Assembly (NCBI GenBank): GCA_964058845.1
Contig: CAXKVR010000078.1
Location: 62,001-126,000, forward strand
DNA length: 64,000 bases
Source: Carex sylvatica
Taxonomy: Eukaryota; Streptophyta; Magnoliopsida; Poales; Cyperaceae
Reading direction: 5' to 3'
Below, piece after piece: positions 44,837 through 57,326 of this stretch (positions are counted from its first letter, which is position 1; every line of letters begins with the position of its first letter). The notes below the pieces were generated by a model that worked only from the letters and a program-made list of their open reading frames with translations, was not told where the DNA came from and did no database searches. A program made the translations under genes and the position numbers.

Positions 44837-47561
44837 ATGCAAAGAGCAATGATCTCAATCCAACTTTTTCTTCTCCTCCTGCATTTCAAAAACATTGAAT
44901 CTGCTAACACCATGATCGCTTTGCCCGGGTGCCCAGAGAGCTGTGACGGCAGTGATATTTTTATCCCTTACCCTTTCGGCATAGGCCCAAATTGCTCCCT
45001 GTCTGAAGAATTCGCTGTCGATTGTGAATACACTATTAACGGTACACGTAGTCCTACCCGTGGTTTATTTTTGATTGAGAACATAAGCCTGCCCTTAGGC
45101 CAGGCACGTACATTAGGCAGTGTAGTTTCAACGTGCGACGGCATAAAAACAACAACAAACTTGAGTAATAACGCACCATTTCGGCTCAACACTGAGAAGA
45201 ACAAATTTACAGTCATGGGGTGTAATACACTTGCCTATCTCCACCTTGACCCCAGTAGTGATTACTCAGTAGGGTGTTTTTCTTCCTGTGATAGTCAAGA
45301 TACACTGAATAAGCATGGATCCTGCTCTGGAATTGGTTGTTGCCAGACAGATATCCCCAAAGGAACGTCAATCTTTTATTATACTTTTGATGAGAGGTTC
45401 AACAACTCGAAGGTGCAGGACTTTAGTCCTTGCAGCTATGCTATGGTGGTGGAGGCGTCTGAGTACCAGTTTAGCCCCTACGACATCACCAATGAGCAGC
45501 TGGCTAACCGATTAATGCCGATCGTGCTTGACTGGGCCATAGGAAACACAACGTGTGAAAACGCACAGACCAACAAATCATCCTATGCATGCAGAAGCGA
45601 TAACAGTATTTGTTTAAACTCAAACAGTAGTTCTGGTGGCTATTTCTGCAACTGCTTGGACGGCTATGAAGGCAATCCGTACCTTGATGAAGGCTGCCAA
45701 GGTCTTTCTCTTTTTCTCTCACCCTCTAATGTTCTTGCAGTTGCTCTCTCTTTATTTATTTTTATTTTTTTACAATCTTTGCGGTGGTTGCCACATCAAC
45801 TCATTGTGGCATATATTCATCCAGATATTGACGAATGTGCCGACCAAAATCCATGCTCCAAGCAAGGAAAGTGTCACAATCTTCAAGGAACTTATCGGTG
45901 CAATTGTCCTTTCGGTTTGCGTAAAAATGATGGCGAGCAAGAATGCCATCTCAACATTGCAATAGTTATAGGTTCGTTATTTTCTTTCCAGAAGGTGTAT
46001 TTGGATGAGACAAAGAATAGTGCTAAATCTGTTTAGCAACTATATTATTAATTTCTTTTCAGAATAAATATCTTTCATCAAGTTTTGAAATGTTGTTAGA
46101 AGTATACAAATAGATAGTAATTAAGGATTAATTGCTTTTCAGGATAAATAAATAATACAGTTCATCGAAACTTAGATTTTGCCTACTTAATTAGCTTGCA
46201 TTTGCCAAAATCTGATCAAATTAAAACAGCCCGGTCCACACCAAATAGGGGTGTTAATGTCCCCCTTTTCCCCGTTTATCACGATTTGATAAGATGGGTA
46301 ATGTTAAGATTTTTTTTTTTTTTTTTAGCTTATCAGGTAATAGTAAGGGTACAGGAAAAAACAATTCTTTACCCATTATTCTATACCATAATATAATTAA
46401 AATAAAAATTATTGGGTAATGGTAAGGGTATTTACAACTTTAGAATCAACATTTACAAATTTTTGCACTGAAAATTAAAGCAAGTTTGCACTAAATATTA
46501 CAGGAGCTGGTGTTGTTATTGTCGTGTTATCATTTCTTGGATTTGGTATATATGTGCTCCTAGAAAAAAGAAATATTTCCAAAGTAAAAGAGAACTACTT
46601 TCAACTGCACGGTGGACGGATTCTGTTGGAGAAGATTAAATCTAAACAAGGATTTGGATTTACAATCTTTACAAAGCAACAAATAGAACAAATAACAAAC
46701 AATTTTGACAGTGCAAATATTATTGGCCATGGAGGCCAGGGCACTGTCTATAAAGGAACTCAAAGAGATCAAACAATTGCCATTAAAAAGTGTAAGATAA
46801 TCAATGAGAGCAAGAAGAAAGAATTCGGAAAAGAGATGTTTATTCTCTCACAAATTAACCACAAAAACATTGTAAGGATCCTAGGTTGTTGTCTAGAGGT
46901 GGAGGTTCCTATTTTAGTATACGAGTTCATTCCTAATGGTACTCTATATAGCTGTATCCATTACAAAAAGCAAGGATCACACATTTCTCTCGTGACTCGT
47001 CTAAGGATTGCACATGAATCAGCAGAAGCACTTGCCTACTTGCATACTTCAGCATCTCCTCCGATATACCACGGAGATGTGAAATCTGCAAATATTCTCT
47101 TAGACCAAAATTACATGGCAAAGGTGTCTGATTTTGGAGCCTCCATACTAGCTCCAACAGATGATGCGCAATTGGTCACGCTTGTGCAAGGAACATTGGG
47201 GTACCTTGATCCAGAATACATGCAATCTTGCAAACTGACAGACAAGAGCGATGTGTATAGCTTCGGTGTTGTTCTTCTGGAGCTTCTAACCAGCAAGCCT
47301 GTAATTGATTATGATTTACCAGAAGAAAAGAGGAGTCTTTCATCTTGTTTCCTTTCTGCTATGAAAGAGAACAAAATGCAAGAGCTTCTAGATGATGGAA
47401 TTATACATGAAGATGACATGGAACTAATCAAGGCAGTTGCTGAGCTGGCTAAGAAATGTCTAAGCATGAAAGGGGAAGAGCGACCTATGATGAAGGAAGT
47501 AGCAGAAGAACTTCATCGAATCAGAAAGTTTCAGGTGTTGAAATTAATGTTTTTGATATAA
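44837..47561 (+). CDS. Wall-associated receptor kinase-like 1 (689 aa, three exons)
   Basis: Exons are 44837-45701, 45825-45971 and 46504-47561 (GT-AG, phases agree). Residues 1-22 form a signal peptide. The GUB_WAK pectin-binding domain starts at GCPESCDGSDIFIPYPFGIG; an EGF repeat follows (YACRSDNSICL to EGCQ), and exon 2 is one calcium-binding EGF (DIDECADQNPC). Exon 3 opens with the membrane helix (VVIVVLSFLGFGIYVLL) and a kinase with GHGGQGTVYKG, AIKKCK, DFGAS and GTLGYLDPEY. WAKs sense cell-wall pectin or its fragments at the plasma membrane. The catalytic loop reads YHGDVKSANILL (about residue 527), so it is non-RD, unlike its neighbour. Intron 2 contains a TAGGGGTGTTAATG repeat. Confidence 0.9.
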
Positions 47562-47756
47562 TGTTTATTTTGAGTTAGTATTTGGAATGTGATACGGCAA
47601 AATAGTGGGCTCTTGATTAGTATGACTATTAATTGGGCTATGTTTAGGAGTGTTTAGGTGAGCTATATAACTAATATTGATGTTGTAAACGACCCATGTA
47701 ATTAAGGCCTAGTGCGAGAATTGAGTTATATATATAATGAAACAATTAACTAATAA

Positions 47757-48060
47757 ATGAGAGAGAATTTTCTAGGGTCTCCTAGCGGCCACCTTTTATT
47801 TTACCCTAAAAATGCGACCCTAAAGATAATTTGCAAATCACTATTTTTGAATAATCTGAAATTTTTAAATCAAGTGATTTTTCATCTATTTAAAAAGATA
47901 GTAAAAAAAAATATAAAATATGATCTATACAAGTACATTTTCATAAAGTAATCAGGTTTAAAAATTCAAATTAATTATTTGAACATTAAAAATTGTTTCA
48001 TAGTACAAATTAATTCGAGCTATATATACATATATAGTACCATAATCTAACTCAACTATA
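47757..48060. repeat. Degenerate GAGTGAGGC-family MITE remnant
   Basis: It retains the arm words AAATCAAGTGATTTTTCATC, AAAAATATAAAATATGATCT and GTACATTTTCATAAAGTAAT in family order. The tips are lost. Confidence 0.45.
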
Positions 48061-48434
48061 CACAAATTAATCCTCCTTTTACACACTATTATTTTTTTAT
48101 CACATCCGTGTATGATATGATGTCTATGGTTAACGTTTTTATAGTAGTGTAAAAGAAACGTTTTTTTTCATTCCAAATTGAATTGAACAAAACAGAAAAA
48201 AGAAAAAGAAAAAAAGAATACACATAGCTAGGTCATGCGTACTTGGTGTTGCGCATGATCATATATAATGCACAGCATCAAGCTGTGTTTGTGTTAAGTT
48301 TTGAATTTTTTAGAAATCAATGGTACCAAAAGAATTTTGAAATATTGAGATGGTGACTTAAAAAAAATCGGTTTATAAAATTTATGCGCATTTGACAATT
48401 GATAAAATAAACGAGTCAATTATTTAGTACAGCA

Positions 48435-49030
48435 TAGTGGTTTGCAAATATCCCACGGGGGCGGACCCGATCCGTACCCGCCCGTGCCCGGTACCCGGGT
48501 TACCCGTGCCCGAGCCCGGGTATGGGTCGGGTAAACGGGTAAACGGGTACGGTTAAAAAACGGGTAGGGTACGGTTATTTGGTTCAAAACCCGAGCAAAC
48601 CCGGTACGATTTACGCCCGACCCGACTCGACCCGACCCGTACCCGACCCCGTACCCGTTAAAAAATTCAAAAAAATTCAAAAAAATTCAGAATAATTCAG
48701 AAAAATTCAAAAAAATTCAAAAAAATTCAAAAAAAATTCAAAAAAATTCAGAAAAAATTCAAAAAAATTCAAAAAAATTCAAAAAAATTCGAAAAAATTC
48801 AAATTTTTTTGAAATTTCGAATTTGCCGCCTAAAAAAAAATGGGTACCCGACCCGGACCGCCCTACCCGTGCCGGGTACCACGGGCACGGGTATAAGTCG
48901 GGTAGGGTACGGGTTTTGAAAAATATACCCGAGTATACCCGACCCGAGATACCCGTATACCCAACTTACCCGTACCCGACCCAAACCCGTACCCGACCCC
49001 GGGTCCGCCCGGTCCGAGAGCAATCCACTA
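48435..49030. mobile_element. Non-autonomous hAT element with exact 8-bp target duplication
   Basis: Inverted tips TAGTGGTTTGC (left) and GCAATCCACTA (right, one mismatch) are flanked by GTACAGCA at 48427-48434 and 49031-49038. Eight base pairs is the hAT signature. The subterminal parts are dense GGGTACCCG/CGGGTACGGG repeats in inverted orientation, and the middle (48,660-48,810) is a tandem array of AAAAAATTC. Long reading frames across it are artefacts of the repeats. It lacks transposase. Confidence 0.92.
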
Positions 49031-49198
49031 GTACAGCACAACTTCATATTGCTAGTCTGTCCGATACGTGTCAATCCGACACGGAAATATAGTGACCAGT
49101 TAAGAGTACGTACCATGGAAGTATGAAATATGCAGCTATCAGTTTCATGGCAAGGCAAATCTTCATAATCTTATTATAATAATGTTTTTTGTGGAAAT

Positions 49199-49500
49199 AT
49201 TACTATCATGTGGGGTCAACCCACGCGGTCCCATCAAAGACTAACACTAGACTTGAAGGCTTCGGGTCCTAGCGAAGACTAACACTTAGGAGACCTCAAT
49301 TATTCCAATATGTATTTATCTTAATTCTGTCAATAATTTAACGAATCACTAACACTTAGAAGACTAACACTTAGGAGACTTTTGGACGTGAGGGTCCCAG
49401 CAAAGATAAGACTTGGAGACTTGGGGACGTGGGGGTCCCAGCGAAGACTAAGACTTGGAGACTTGGGGTTGGGGGTCAACCCGGCCACGCGAGCGGTATT
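49199..49500 (+). repeat. Degenerate tandem repeat (AGACTTGGGGACGTGGGGGT type)
   Basis: Units with GGTCCCAGCGAAGACTAA and GACTTGGAGACTTGGGG occur at 49,393-49,430 and 49,433-49,470, with older related pieces (GGTCCTAGCGAAGACTAACA and AACACTTAGGAGAC) at 49,265-49,380. GGGTCAACCC bounds the array on both sides (49,213 and 49,472). Confidence 0.55.
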
Positions 49501-50167
49501 ATGTGGTAATATAAAAAGGATTTATTCTAAATTACTTTCAAAAGTACATGCAGTTAATATTGACTCAGATTCATTGCGGCATGTCATTCACTAAGGCTAC
49601 ACAAAGCAAGCTAAAAATTTGTAATTAACAATATGCAAGAGACAACGATATGTATACAGCTAATAAATCATATTATCGCTCATAAATATTTAACGAACCA
49701 CAAATAATATTTCATAAGGATGCAAGTTATCTTTGATCTTTGATTGGCTGTATGAACATGAAATAAAAATAAAAAAAAACGTAATTGTATTTATGAAGAT
49801 ATATATGTAAGCTACTATTACGGAACAAAAAAAACTTAACTTTTCAAGATTATCCGTATAACTTGGCTTCTTCTTCTTTTTTTCCTGATGTTGTCAATTC
49901 AGCGTTAATTTATGGTTGACCAAACTGTGCTGGGTGCTTGATTGTGAGAGTTGAGAAGGAAAGGTTGTGGAAACTTGTAGTGTGCATTAATTTCTACGCG
50001 TATGGTCGGCCAAACTTGTGGAAACTTATATTGACTCAGTCGCTGTTGCTATCACCAGTTCTGACCCCTGAATTATTGAATCAATTATATATGAATGTGC
50101 TTATGTTTTATAAAGAGCCATAGAAACTACAAAAATAAGGGAATTACTCATACCACTTATCAGTATC
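49501..50167. promoter_or_regulatory. Upstream region of WAK-like gene 2
   Basis: It shares blocks with the region upstream of WAK-like gene 1, including ATTGACTCAGATTCATTG and TTATAAAGAG about 60 bp before the start codon. No individual binding site can be supported. Confidence 0.4.
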
Positions 50168-52796
50168 ATGCAGAGAGCATTGATATTAATCCAACTTTCT
50201 CTTCTCCTCCTCCTGCAATTCAAAAGCACTGAATCTGAAAACACCATCATTGCTAAGCCCGGGTGCCCAGAGACCTGTGAGGGAAGCGATATTCTTATCC
50301 CTTATCCTTTTGGCATAGGCCAAAATTGCTCCCTGTCTGAAGAATTCGTTGTCAATTGCGAAAACACTACTAACGGTAAACGTAGTCCTTACCGTGGTTT
50401 ATTTATGATTGAGAATATAGACACCATTGGCGAGGCACAAACAAGACTTGCTATAGCTTCCTCGTGCGGTAGCACACCAACACCAACAAAATTTAGTAAT
50501 ATCGCACCATTCCGGCTCAACACCAAGGATAACAAATTTGTAGTTGTTGGGTGTAATACACTTGCCTATCTCCACCTTGACAACAGTAGTGATTATTTAG
50601 CAGGGTGCTTTTCTTCCTGTGGTAGCCTAGATACACTGAATAATTATGGATATTCCTATGAATATTTCTATCAATATATCTATCGATATAACTATAGATT
50701 TCCCCACTATGAAATCTGCCATGGAATTGGTTGCTGCCAGACAGATATCCCCAAAGGAACATCTACCTTTTATGCTACTTTTGATGAGAGATTGATCAAT
50801 AACTCCAAGGTGCATGAATCTAGTCGTTGCAGCTATGCTATGGTGGTGGATGTATCGTTCAATTATCAAAACGTCTACTCCACCATTCGCAAGCTGGCTA
50901 ACAGTAGGGTGCCGGCTAACCAAACAATGCCGATCAAGCTTGACTGGGCCATAGGAAACACAACATGTGAAGACGCACAGACCAACAAATCATCATATGC
51001 ATGCAGAAGCGATCACAGTGTTTGTTTAAACTCAACCAGTAGTTCTGGTGGCTATTTCTGCAACTGTGAGGACGGTTATGAAGGAAATCCTTACTTTGAT
51101 AAAGGCTGCCAAGGTCTTTTTTCTCTCTCTCTCTGATCACTCTCTCCAGTTTTTGCAGTTGCTCTCTTTTTATTTATTTTATTTTACAATCTTTGCGGTA
51201 GTTGCCACATCACCTCATTGTGGCATATTCATGCAGATATTGACGAATGTGCCTACCAAAATCCATGCTCCAAGCCAGGAAAGTGTCACAATCTTCAAGG
51301 AACTTATCAGTGCAGTTGTCCTTCTGGATGGAGTCATAACGATGACGAGTTTGCATGCCATCTCAACATTGCAATAGTTATAGGTTCGTTAATTTCTTTT
51401 CAGGATAAACATCATTAATTTATCAAGTTTCGAATGTCGTTACAAGTATACAAATAGGGAGTAAATCTAATGAATTAATTTAGTTTGCTAAAACTAAATT
51501 TTCTTGCAAATTTCTTGCTTTATTCTCTAACATTTATATGCTTTATTAATGTACACAGGTACAGCGATCCCGCTGGGTTTTGTTGCTACCTGTAGCATGA
51601 TATACTTATGTATTGCTATAGCCAAGCGTATAAACTTGTTATTAAAAATAAAACAGGAAATGTTAAAAAAGAAGTTCTTCGATCAAAATCAGGGGTCGCT
51701 TCTCCAACAACTAATAGTTTCCAATGAAGCGGCCACACAAAATACAAGAATTCTTACAATACAAGAGCTGAAAAAAGCAACAAACGGTTTTGATAATGCA
51801 CTCATTCTTGGTCGGGGAGGTCATGGATATGTCTATAAAGGTATTTTGTCTGATCAACGTGTCGTGGCTGTAAAAAGGTCCAAAATTGATGATCAGGCCA
51901 ATGATCAGAGGTCTGTTGCTCAGCGGGCCGCTGATCGGCAGGCTGAAATCTATCAGTTCATAAATGAAGTGGTTATTCTTTCACAAGTGAGCCATAGGAA
52001 TGTTGTGAAACTCTACGGATGTTGCCTAGAGACCGAAGTCCCATTGCTCGTTTATGAGTTCATCTCGAATGGAACACTTTTTAATCATCTACATGTAGAG
52101 GAACATTGTTCCTTGACATGGAAACATCGGCTAAGAATCGCCCTTGAGGCTGCAGGAGCAATTTCCTATCTTCACTCATCTGCAGCCTCTATATCAGTTT
52201 TGCACAGAGACATAAAATCAGCAAACATTCTATTGGATGATTATTTCACAGCAAAAGTGTCAGATTTTGGGATCTCAAAATCTGTCCAAATAGATCAAAC
52301 TGGTATAGATACAATTATCCAAGGGACACTTGGGTATTTAGACCCGGAGTACCATACCACTGCCCGGTTAACACAGAAAAGTGATGTATTCAGCTTTGGT
52401 GTCATTCTAGTTGAATTGCTAACAAGAAAAAAGCCATTATTCTCTTCTAGGATGTTTGAAGGGGGTAATCTCATTGGATATTTTTGTGATGCTATGGAAG
52501 AGAACAGTCTTTTTGAGATTCTTGATCCCCAAGTTATGAATGAGGAGCACAGAACAGAACTCGAAGCCGTTGCCAAGCTTGCAGAAATGTGTCTGAGATT
52601 GAAAGGAGAGGAAAGACCAACAATGAAGGAAGTGGAGGTACAGCTCGATGTCTTATGGCGGTCCGACCATCAGCAAAAACATCCTCTGACGTCTCAAAGT
52701 TTGGAGGAGATGCAACGTAGGGCGCATTACTCCACTTTAGAAATTGAACATCCACACCCATCATCTAAATTTTTCTCGGCAAAAGAAGGCTTTTAG
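50168..52796 (+). CDS. Wall-associated receptor kinase-like 2 (776 aa, three exons)
   Basis: Exons are 50168-51113, 51237-51383 and 51559-52796; exon 2 has the same 147-nt length as in gene 1. Order: signal peptide, GUB_WAK domain (GCPETCEGSDILIPYPFGIG), WAK Cys-rich region, EGF (ending GCQG), calcium-binding EGF (DIDECAYQNPC), membrane helix (IPLGFVATCSMIYLCIAIA), kinase. The kinase is complete: GRGGHGYVYKG, VAVKRSK, LHRDIKSANILLD, DFGIS, GTLGYLDPEYH. Unlike gene 1 it is an RD kinase and has a normal C-terminal tail. A Tyr-rich insertion (GYSYEYFYQYIYRYNYRF, about 50,648-50,702) interrupts the extracellular domain. Between helix and kinase is a Lys/Gln-rich linker. Confidence 0.93.
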
Positions 52797-53229
52797 TTAT
52801 AATGGGAGTAATTATCAAATTTTAGTTGTAATGTGAGTTGCTTATTACTTGATAAATATAGTTCTTTATCGTTTCTTATATTCCTGAATAAAATTATATG
52901 TATTAGTCTTGAATACTGACGTTTTGTCTTTTTGTAATTGGTATACTTATTTACCTGATGAAATTTGAATACTGAGTTTGAGTAATTTTCAAACTTTTCT
53001 ATTCTGCAATAATGCACCAATTTCTAATTATTCATCAATTATGAATTATAAGCAATGTTTCGTGTGGTGGATATGTAATAGTTCATGCTTGGACATAAAC
53101 CCCACAAACTCTAATTTTGAGCAATGATATTATTTTTTTGAGAAAAAAATGAGGGTCTGAGTTGAGAGCAATTGTTGAATCTTTCAAAGTTCCTGTTGAG
53201 CTTCTAATGTCATGGCCTGCTGCTTAGTC
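52797..53229. other. Intergenic stretch between WAK-like 2 and the third WAK fragment
   Basis: AT-rich, with no recognised feature beyond a probable 3' UTR of WAK-like 2 in its first ~200 bp. Confidence 0.4.
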
Positions 53230-53482
53230 TGTCCAAGTTTGAGCAATGATATATATTAATCCAACCTTCAATTTCTTCTCCTCCTGCAGTTCAAAAGCAC
53301 TGAACCTGCGAAGTGCAAACAACGTCATTCCTAAGCCAGGGTGCCAAGAGAGCTATGAGTTAACAGCATTGGCACAGATATATTGTTCCCTGTCTGAAGA
53401 ATTCAATGTCAGTTGCGATTCTAACAATGACCATATTCCTTTCCATGGATTATTTGTGATTTTCGAAATGGTAAAAAAATGA
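53230..53482 (+). pseudogene. Wall-associated kinase pseudogene fragment (GUB_WAK only)
   Basis: It shows strong similarity to the start of both WAK-like genes (SCSSKALNLRSANNVIPKPG, CSLSEEFNVSCDSNN, HGLFVI), but the start region is altered, the GSDIFIPYPFGIG block is replaced by a shorter unrelated stretch, and the frame ends at 53482. No EGF, membrane or kinase sequence follows. It is a third, truncated tandem copy. Confidence 0.8.
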
Positions 53483-53929
53483 AAGCAATGTAATAATTCC
53501 TTTGTGAAAGAGAAAATTCAGTCCGATTAGATTTTTCACAAATCAAATAATCTAGTTTCTTTATGGATTTCACATGATAAATTAAATTTATCATAACTTC
53601 TGTAAGGGAGAAAGCTCATGGACATTAAAAATTGCACGAATTTGTTATTATTAAGCATATCAGATAACATAGTAATTGTTGTGTCGGTGTTTAACCATTC
53701 ACTCGGCTCAATTATCAAATTTCGTACGAACAACTTTATGATTACGCTTATCATATTCGCACGAATCTTGATACGGATCGGACGTCTCTGATCAAATGGA
53801 CCAAATTTAACGCCCCCACACCTTCCTTACCAGCTCATTAGTCGAGTTTGAGTTCGGTTCAGTGCGGTACTGGCTCGATTAATTAACGAAGTGATTTGAA
53901 TTATTTATTATATTTTGATTAATCTCCAT

Positions 53930-54130
53930 TAATATGTACCTTCGGTCGAATCCATATCCTCTGAGGTACCAGAATATTTTTGTTTGGATCAAGACCGTCC
54001 GATCGGAATCCGGGCCAATCCGGCCGATATGGAACGGACGATACTGCTTTAGTAGTCGTGCGGATTCCGATTGGATGGTCCAGATTCAAACAGAATTATT
54101 CTGTTACCTTAGGTTATACGAATTCCTTAC
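53930..54130. mobile_element. GGTAACAGAAT-family palindromic MITE
   Basis: The left arm CTCTGAGGTACCAGAATAT pairs with the right arm AATTATTCTGTTACCTTAGG; inner pairs are GACCGTCCGATCGGAATCCG and CGGATTCCGATTGGATGGTC. It adjoins a GC-rich unassigned stretch (54,140-54,470). Confidence 0.7.
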
Positions 54131-54471
54131 TGTTTCCTTAATCCACCACTCTTTTGTTCACTCCCTCATTCTCTCTCTCGCATTGCTCATCCTCCCGATC
54201 CCAAAATCAACCCGACCACCGCAGCCTGCAACTCACCAGTGGGATCCGACGCACCCGCTCTCCGCTGCCACCCGACTGCTGCTCGCATTGCGCCGACTTG
54301 TCACGCCGCGTTGCCCCAACCACGCGTCGCGCTGCGCCACCCGCTCTCTACTCTGCGTCTCACGGGGCCAGAACAGAGCCTCTAGCACGAGCCATCAGAA
54401 CCCGACGAAGAAAAAGAAAGCAAGAGAGAAAGAGAAGAAAGTAAAAGAGGGAGGAATTGGAAGGGAGAATG
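54131..54471. other. GC-rich unassigned stretch, possibly a captured leader or exon
   Basis: It is unusually GC-rich compared with its surroundings, CT-rich at its start, CGC/CCG-rich in the middle and purine-rich at its end, like a plant 5' leader plus first exon. The open frames here (Pro/Arg/Ser-rich) match no family I recognise. Confidence 0.35.
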
Positions 54472-54474
54472 AGG

Positions 54475-55428
54475 CACTACAGCATAACTCTTTTACTGTA
54501 ATCGGCATCAGTGATCGGTGCTGACGCCGGTTGCAAATAGTTGTTTTTTTCCAAAAAAAAAATTGAAAATCAACGGCGACCATGACTTTTAGCGACCGTA
54601 TTTGTGACTGGCGCTTTCGTCGGTCACTGGTCGGATGTTGACGACGATGGTACTGCTTAGTTTAGTTATTTATATCTTGTTCAGATGTTATCTTGATATT
54701 TAGATTATCTGTTTATGGTACTTGACTAGATTATCTGTTTATGTTATGCGACATTTAAATCGATATATTACTTGACATTTCGATGTTTATGTTTTATTGA
54801 TATATTATTAGTTTTCCGATATTTATGTTTATATCTTTTTTTTATGTATCGATGTCTTATATTATGTGTATATATCGATGTTTTGTATTTATGTATTGTA
54901 TATATCGATGTTTATGTTTAAATTTATTTGTATGTTTATGTTGTATGTTGGTACGTGTCGTACTAATTATTAAATTGTGTAAATTTAAATAATAATAAAA
55001 ATTCTAAAAAACTGACAAAAAACTTTCTGCTACCGTTTATTTGATCTCAAAAACTTTTTTTCTGACGTCATCAAAATTCTTTTAGCGACCGTTTTTTGAG
55101 TTTCTGAGACCGTTTTTTTTGGTCGCATAAACTATTTCCTGACGTCAGCAAAATACTATCTGTGACCCTTTTTTGAGTTTCTGCGACTGTTTATTTGGTT
55201 GCATAAACTATTCCCTGATGTCAGGAAAAACAATAGCGACAGAAAAAAAATTGGTCACAGAAAAAATATCAGCGACCGGCTGACGTCATTCAGCGACCGT
55301 TGACGTCAGTAGAAAAGTATATGCGACAATGCTTTAAGCGACCGGACTTCAGAATTATTAACTGCGACTGGCGATATAACTTTCTGAGACCGGAATTCCG
55401 ATCGCAGAAAGTGCTTTCTGCCATAGTG
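54475..55428. mobile_element. Non-autonomous CACTA element (954 bp) with 3-bp target duplication
   Basis: The left tip CACTACAGCATAAC and right tip TTCTGCCATAGTG (inverse CACTATGGCAGAA) are imperfect inverted repeats beginning with CACTA. AGG flanks both ends (54472-54474, 55429-55431), the 3-bp duplication of En/Spm elements. The ends carry many GCGACCG/CGGTCGC words, as expected for subterminal transposase sites. No transposase is present. Confidence 0.88.
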
Positions 55429-57326
55429 AGGCGAACGTTGAATAGTGGTCTGGTACATACAATTTTATTTGATGTTTATTTGCAATGTGTCCTAGATATT
55501 TTGTGAGTAGTGAACAGTAGGCAGTACTATTCTGTGGTAATGTAGTTGTTATATGTAAAAATATCAAAGTTTGATACCAGTGTTTTAGTACTAGCCTTTT
55601 ATATTTGATTTCCATTCAATATCAATGGAAATCAGTGAGGAGTAGCCTCACTTTCATAAAATATATATTTTTTTTCAATGTTGGAAAGTGGTCTCTTCAT
55701 TTGTTTACATTTAAAAATGTAATGAGATTACTGTTGCTTTAACTGACTTGTATGTGAAAATTGTGGTTAGGTTACTCTGCAAGTACCAGTCCTTTTTTTT
55801 GGCTCCAAAACCTTGTATTGCATATATATCTGCCTTCCAATATAGACCTTTGCAAATGGGAGGTGCTATTTTAAGGACAATAATTTTAATAATGAGAGCT
55901 GAAAGAATATCTTTTATACTAATACCCACTTTGTCCTTCTCTCTTAATACTATATATGGATACATAATTAATGGATAACTAATAAGGAAATTATCTCAAA
56001 TATATATCTTTCATCTTTTTTTGCTGTACATATAGAATGGAAACCAATCCTTCCTAGCTGATATATTTGCTATGTCATTTACAACATTTACATATCCGAT
56101 TCTATTGTTTGATTCATGATACAACGATATATGAATTGAAACCTAAGAGCATTTATGTTGAAAAAAAGAAAAAAGAAGTTCGAAACCAATCAAATTAAAA
56201 TTTTATTTTAATTAACAACCTCATTATAAATATTTATAAACTTTGTAATACATTATAAAATTTATAAATATTAATAATGAGGTCATTAATTAAAATGAAA
56301 TTTTAATTTGATTGGTTTCCAATATTTTTTTTTTTTTGCAACTCAAATGTCCTTAGGTTTCATTTCATATCATCTGTGATTACAATTGATTTGTTCTAAT
56401 ACATCCACCATTTTACTCTACGAGTAAATAAAAAATCAAAGTAGTATCATGATTAATGTTGTAATTTCTTGTTTATGAGTCAAACAATTCTTTTTAAAAG
56501 AGCCATGTAGGCATTATATTATATAACACCAAAGAGTCATTACAGCAGTACATATCCAGTATAAAGTTGAGGCATAAAATAGCCTTGAAACAAATACAAC
56601 CATCATTTAGAAACTAATATTTAAAACACTAGCCAAAAATGAAATGATCAAGCCAAGTGCACACATCAGCTCATACCAGAGTCCCTGAAGCGCTCCATAG
56701 TCCATACGACATCCTTATCCCAAATATTAGAACCTTCTATCCTTTGAATCCTAACTGAAAACTATGTATAGTTTCCATTTTATCTAGAGATAAACTCAAA
56801 ATAGGGTCATACATAGTCTTAATTGACGGGGTTTGCAAGAACAGGCCATGCTTTTGCCAATGAATACTATAAATTAATGATATGGCAGATATACTGATTA
56901 GGAAGGATTGGTACGTTTCCATTATATATGTAAAAAAAACAGATGAAAGATATTTGAGATAATTTCCTTATTGGTTGTTATTCATCAATTACGTATTCAT
57001 ATATAGTATTAAGAGAGAAGGGCAAAGTGGATATTAGTATAAAGAATATTTTCCCAGCTCTCATTATTGAAATTATTGCCCTTAGAATAGAACCTCCCTT
57101 TGCAAATAGGCATCTGATGAGGTTATGATATGGTATAAGCCGTCTTTTTTTCTATTGAAGTGAGGTGAAAAACCTGACAGATATCTATTGAAATCAAAGA
57201 GTTAAAAGGGATTAGATACCAAACATAGCATCTTTTCTGGTACAGGACATGTACCAGCATTCATCATTTCAAGTAATCCCTCTGAACTACTACTGATGTT
57301 TGAAATATGAATCATGATTGTTGTAG
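55429..57326. other. Intergenic region with a large inverted repeat and a small palindrome
   Basis: Segments at about 55,820-56,070 and 56,880-57,120 are diverged inverted copies (AACCAATCCTTCCTA versus TAGGAAGGATTGGT; AAGGAAATTATCTCAAATAT versus ATATTTGAGATAATTTCCTT). Between them, 56,180-56,335 is a small palindrome with arms containing AACCAATCAAATTAAAATTT. The start of the transporter gene downstream should lie here but was not identified. Confidence 0.55.

Noticed and set aside
48420..49158. Frames of 86-119 aa rich in Pro/Tyr/Gly/Arg
   Set aside because: They follow the GGGTACCCG repeat of a hAT element and cross its boundaries.
53934..54524. 196-aa frame
   Set aside because: It spans a MITE, a GC-rich stretch and the first bases of a CACTA element, so it cannot be one gene.
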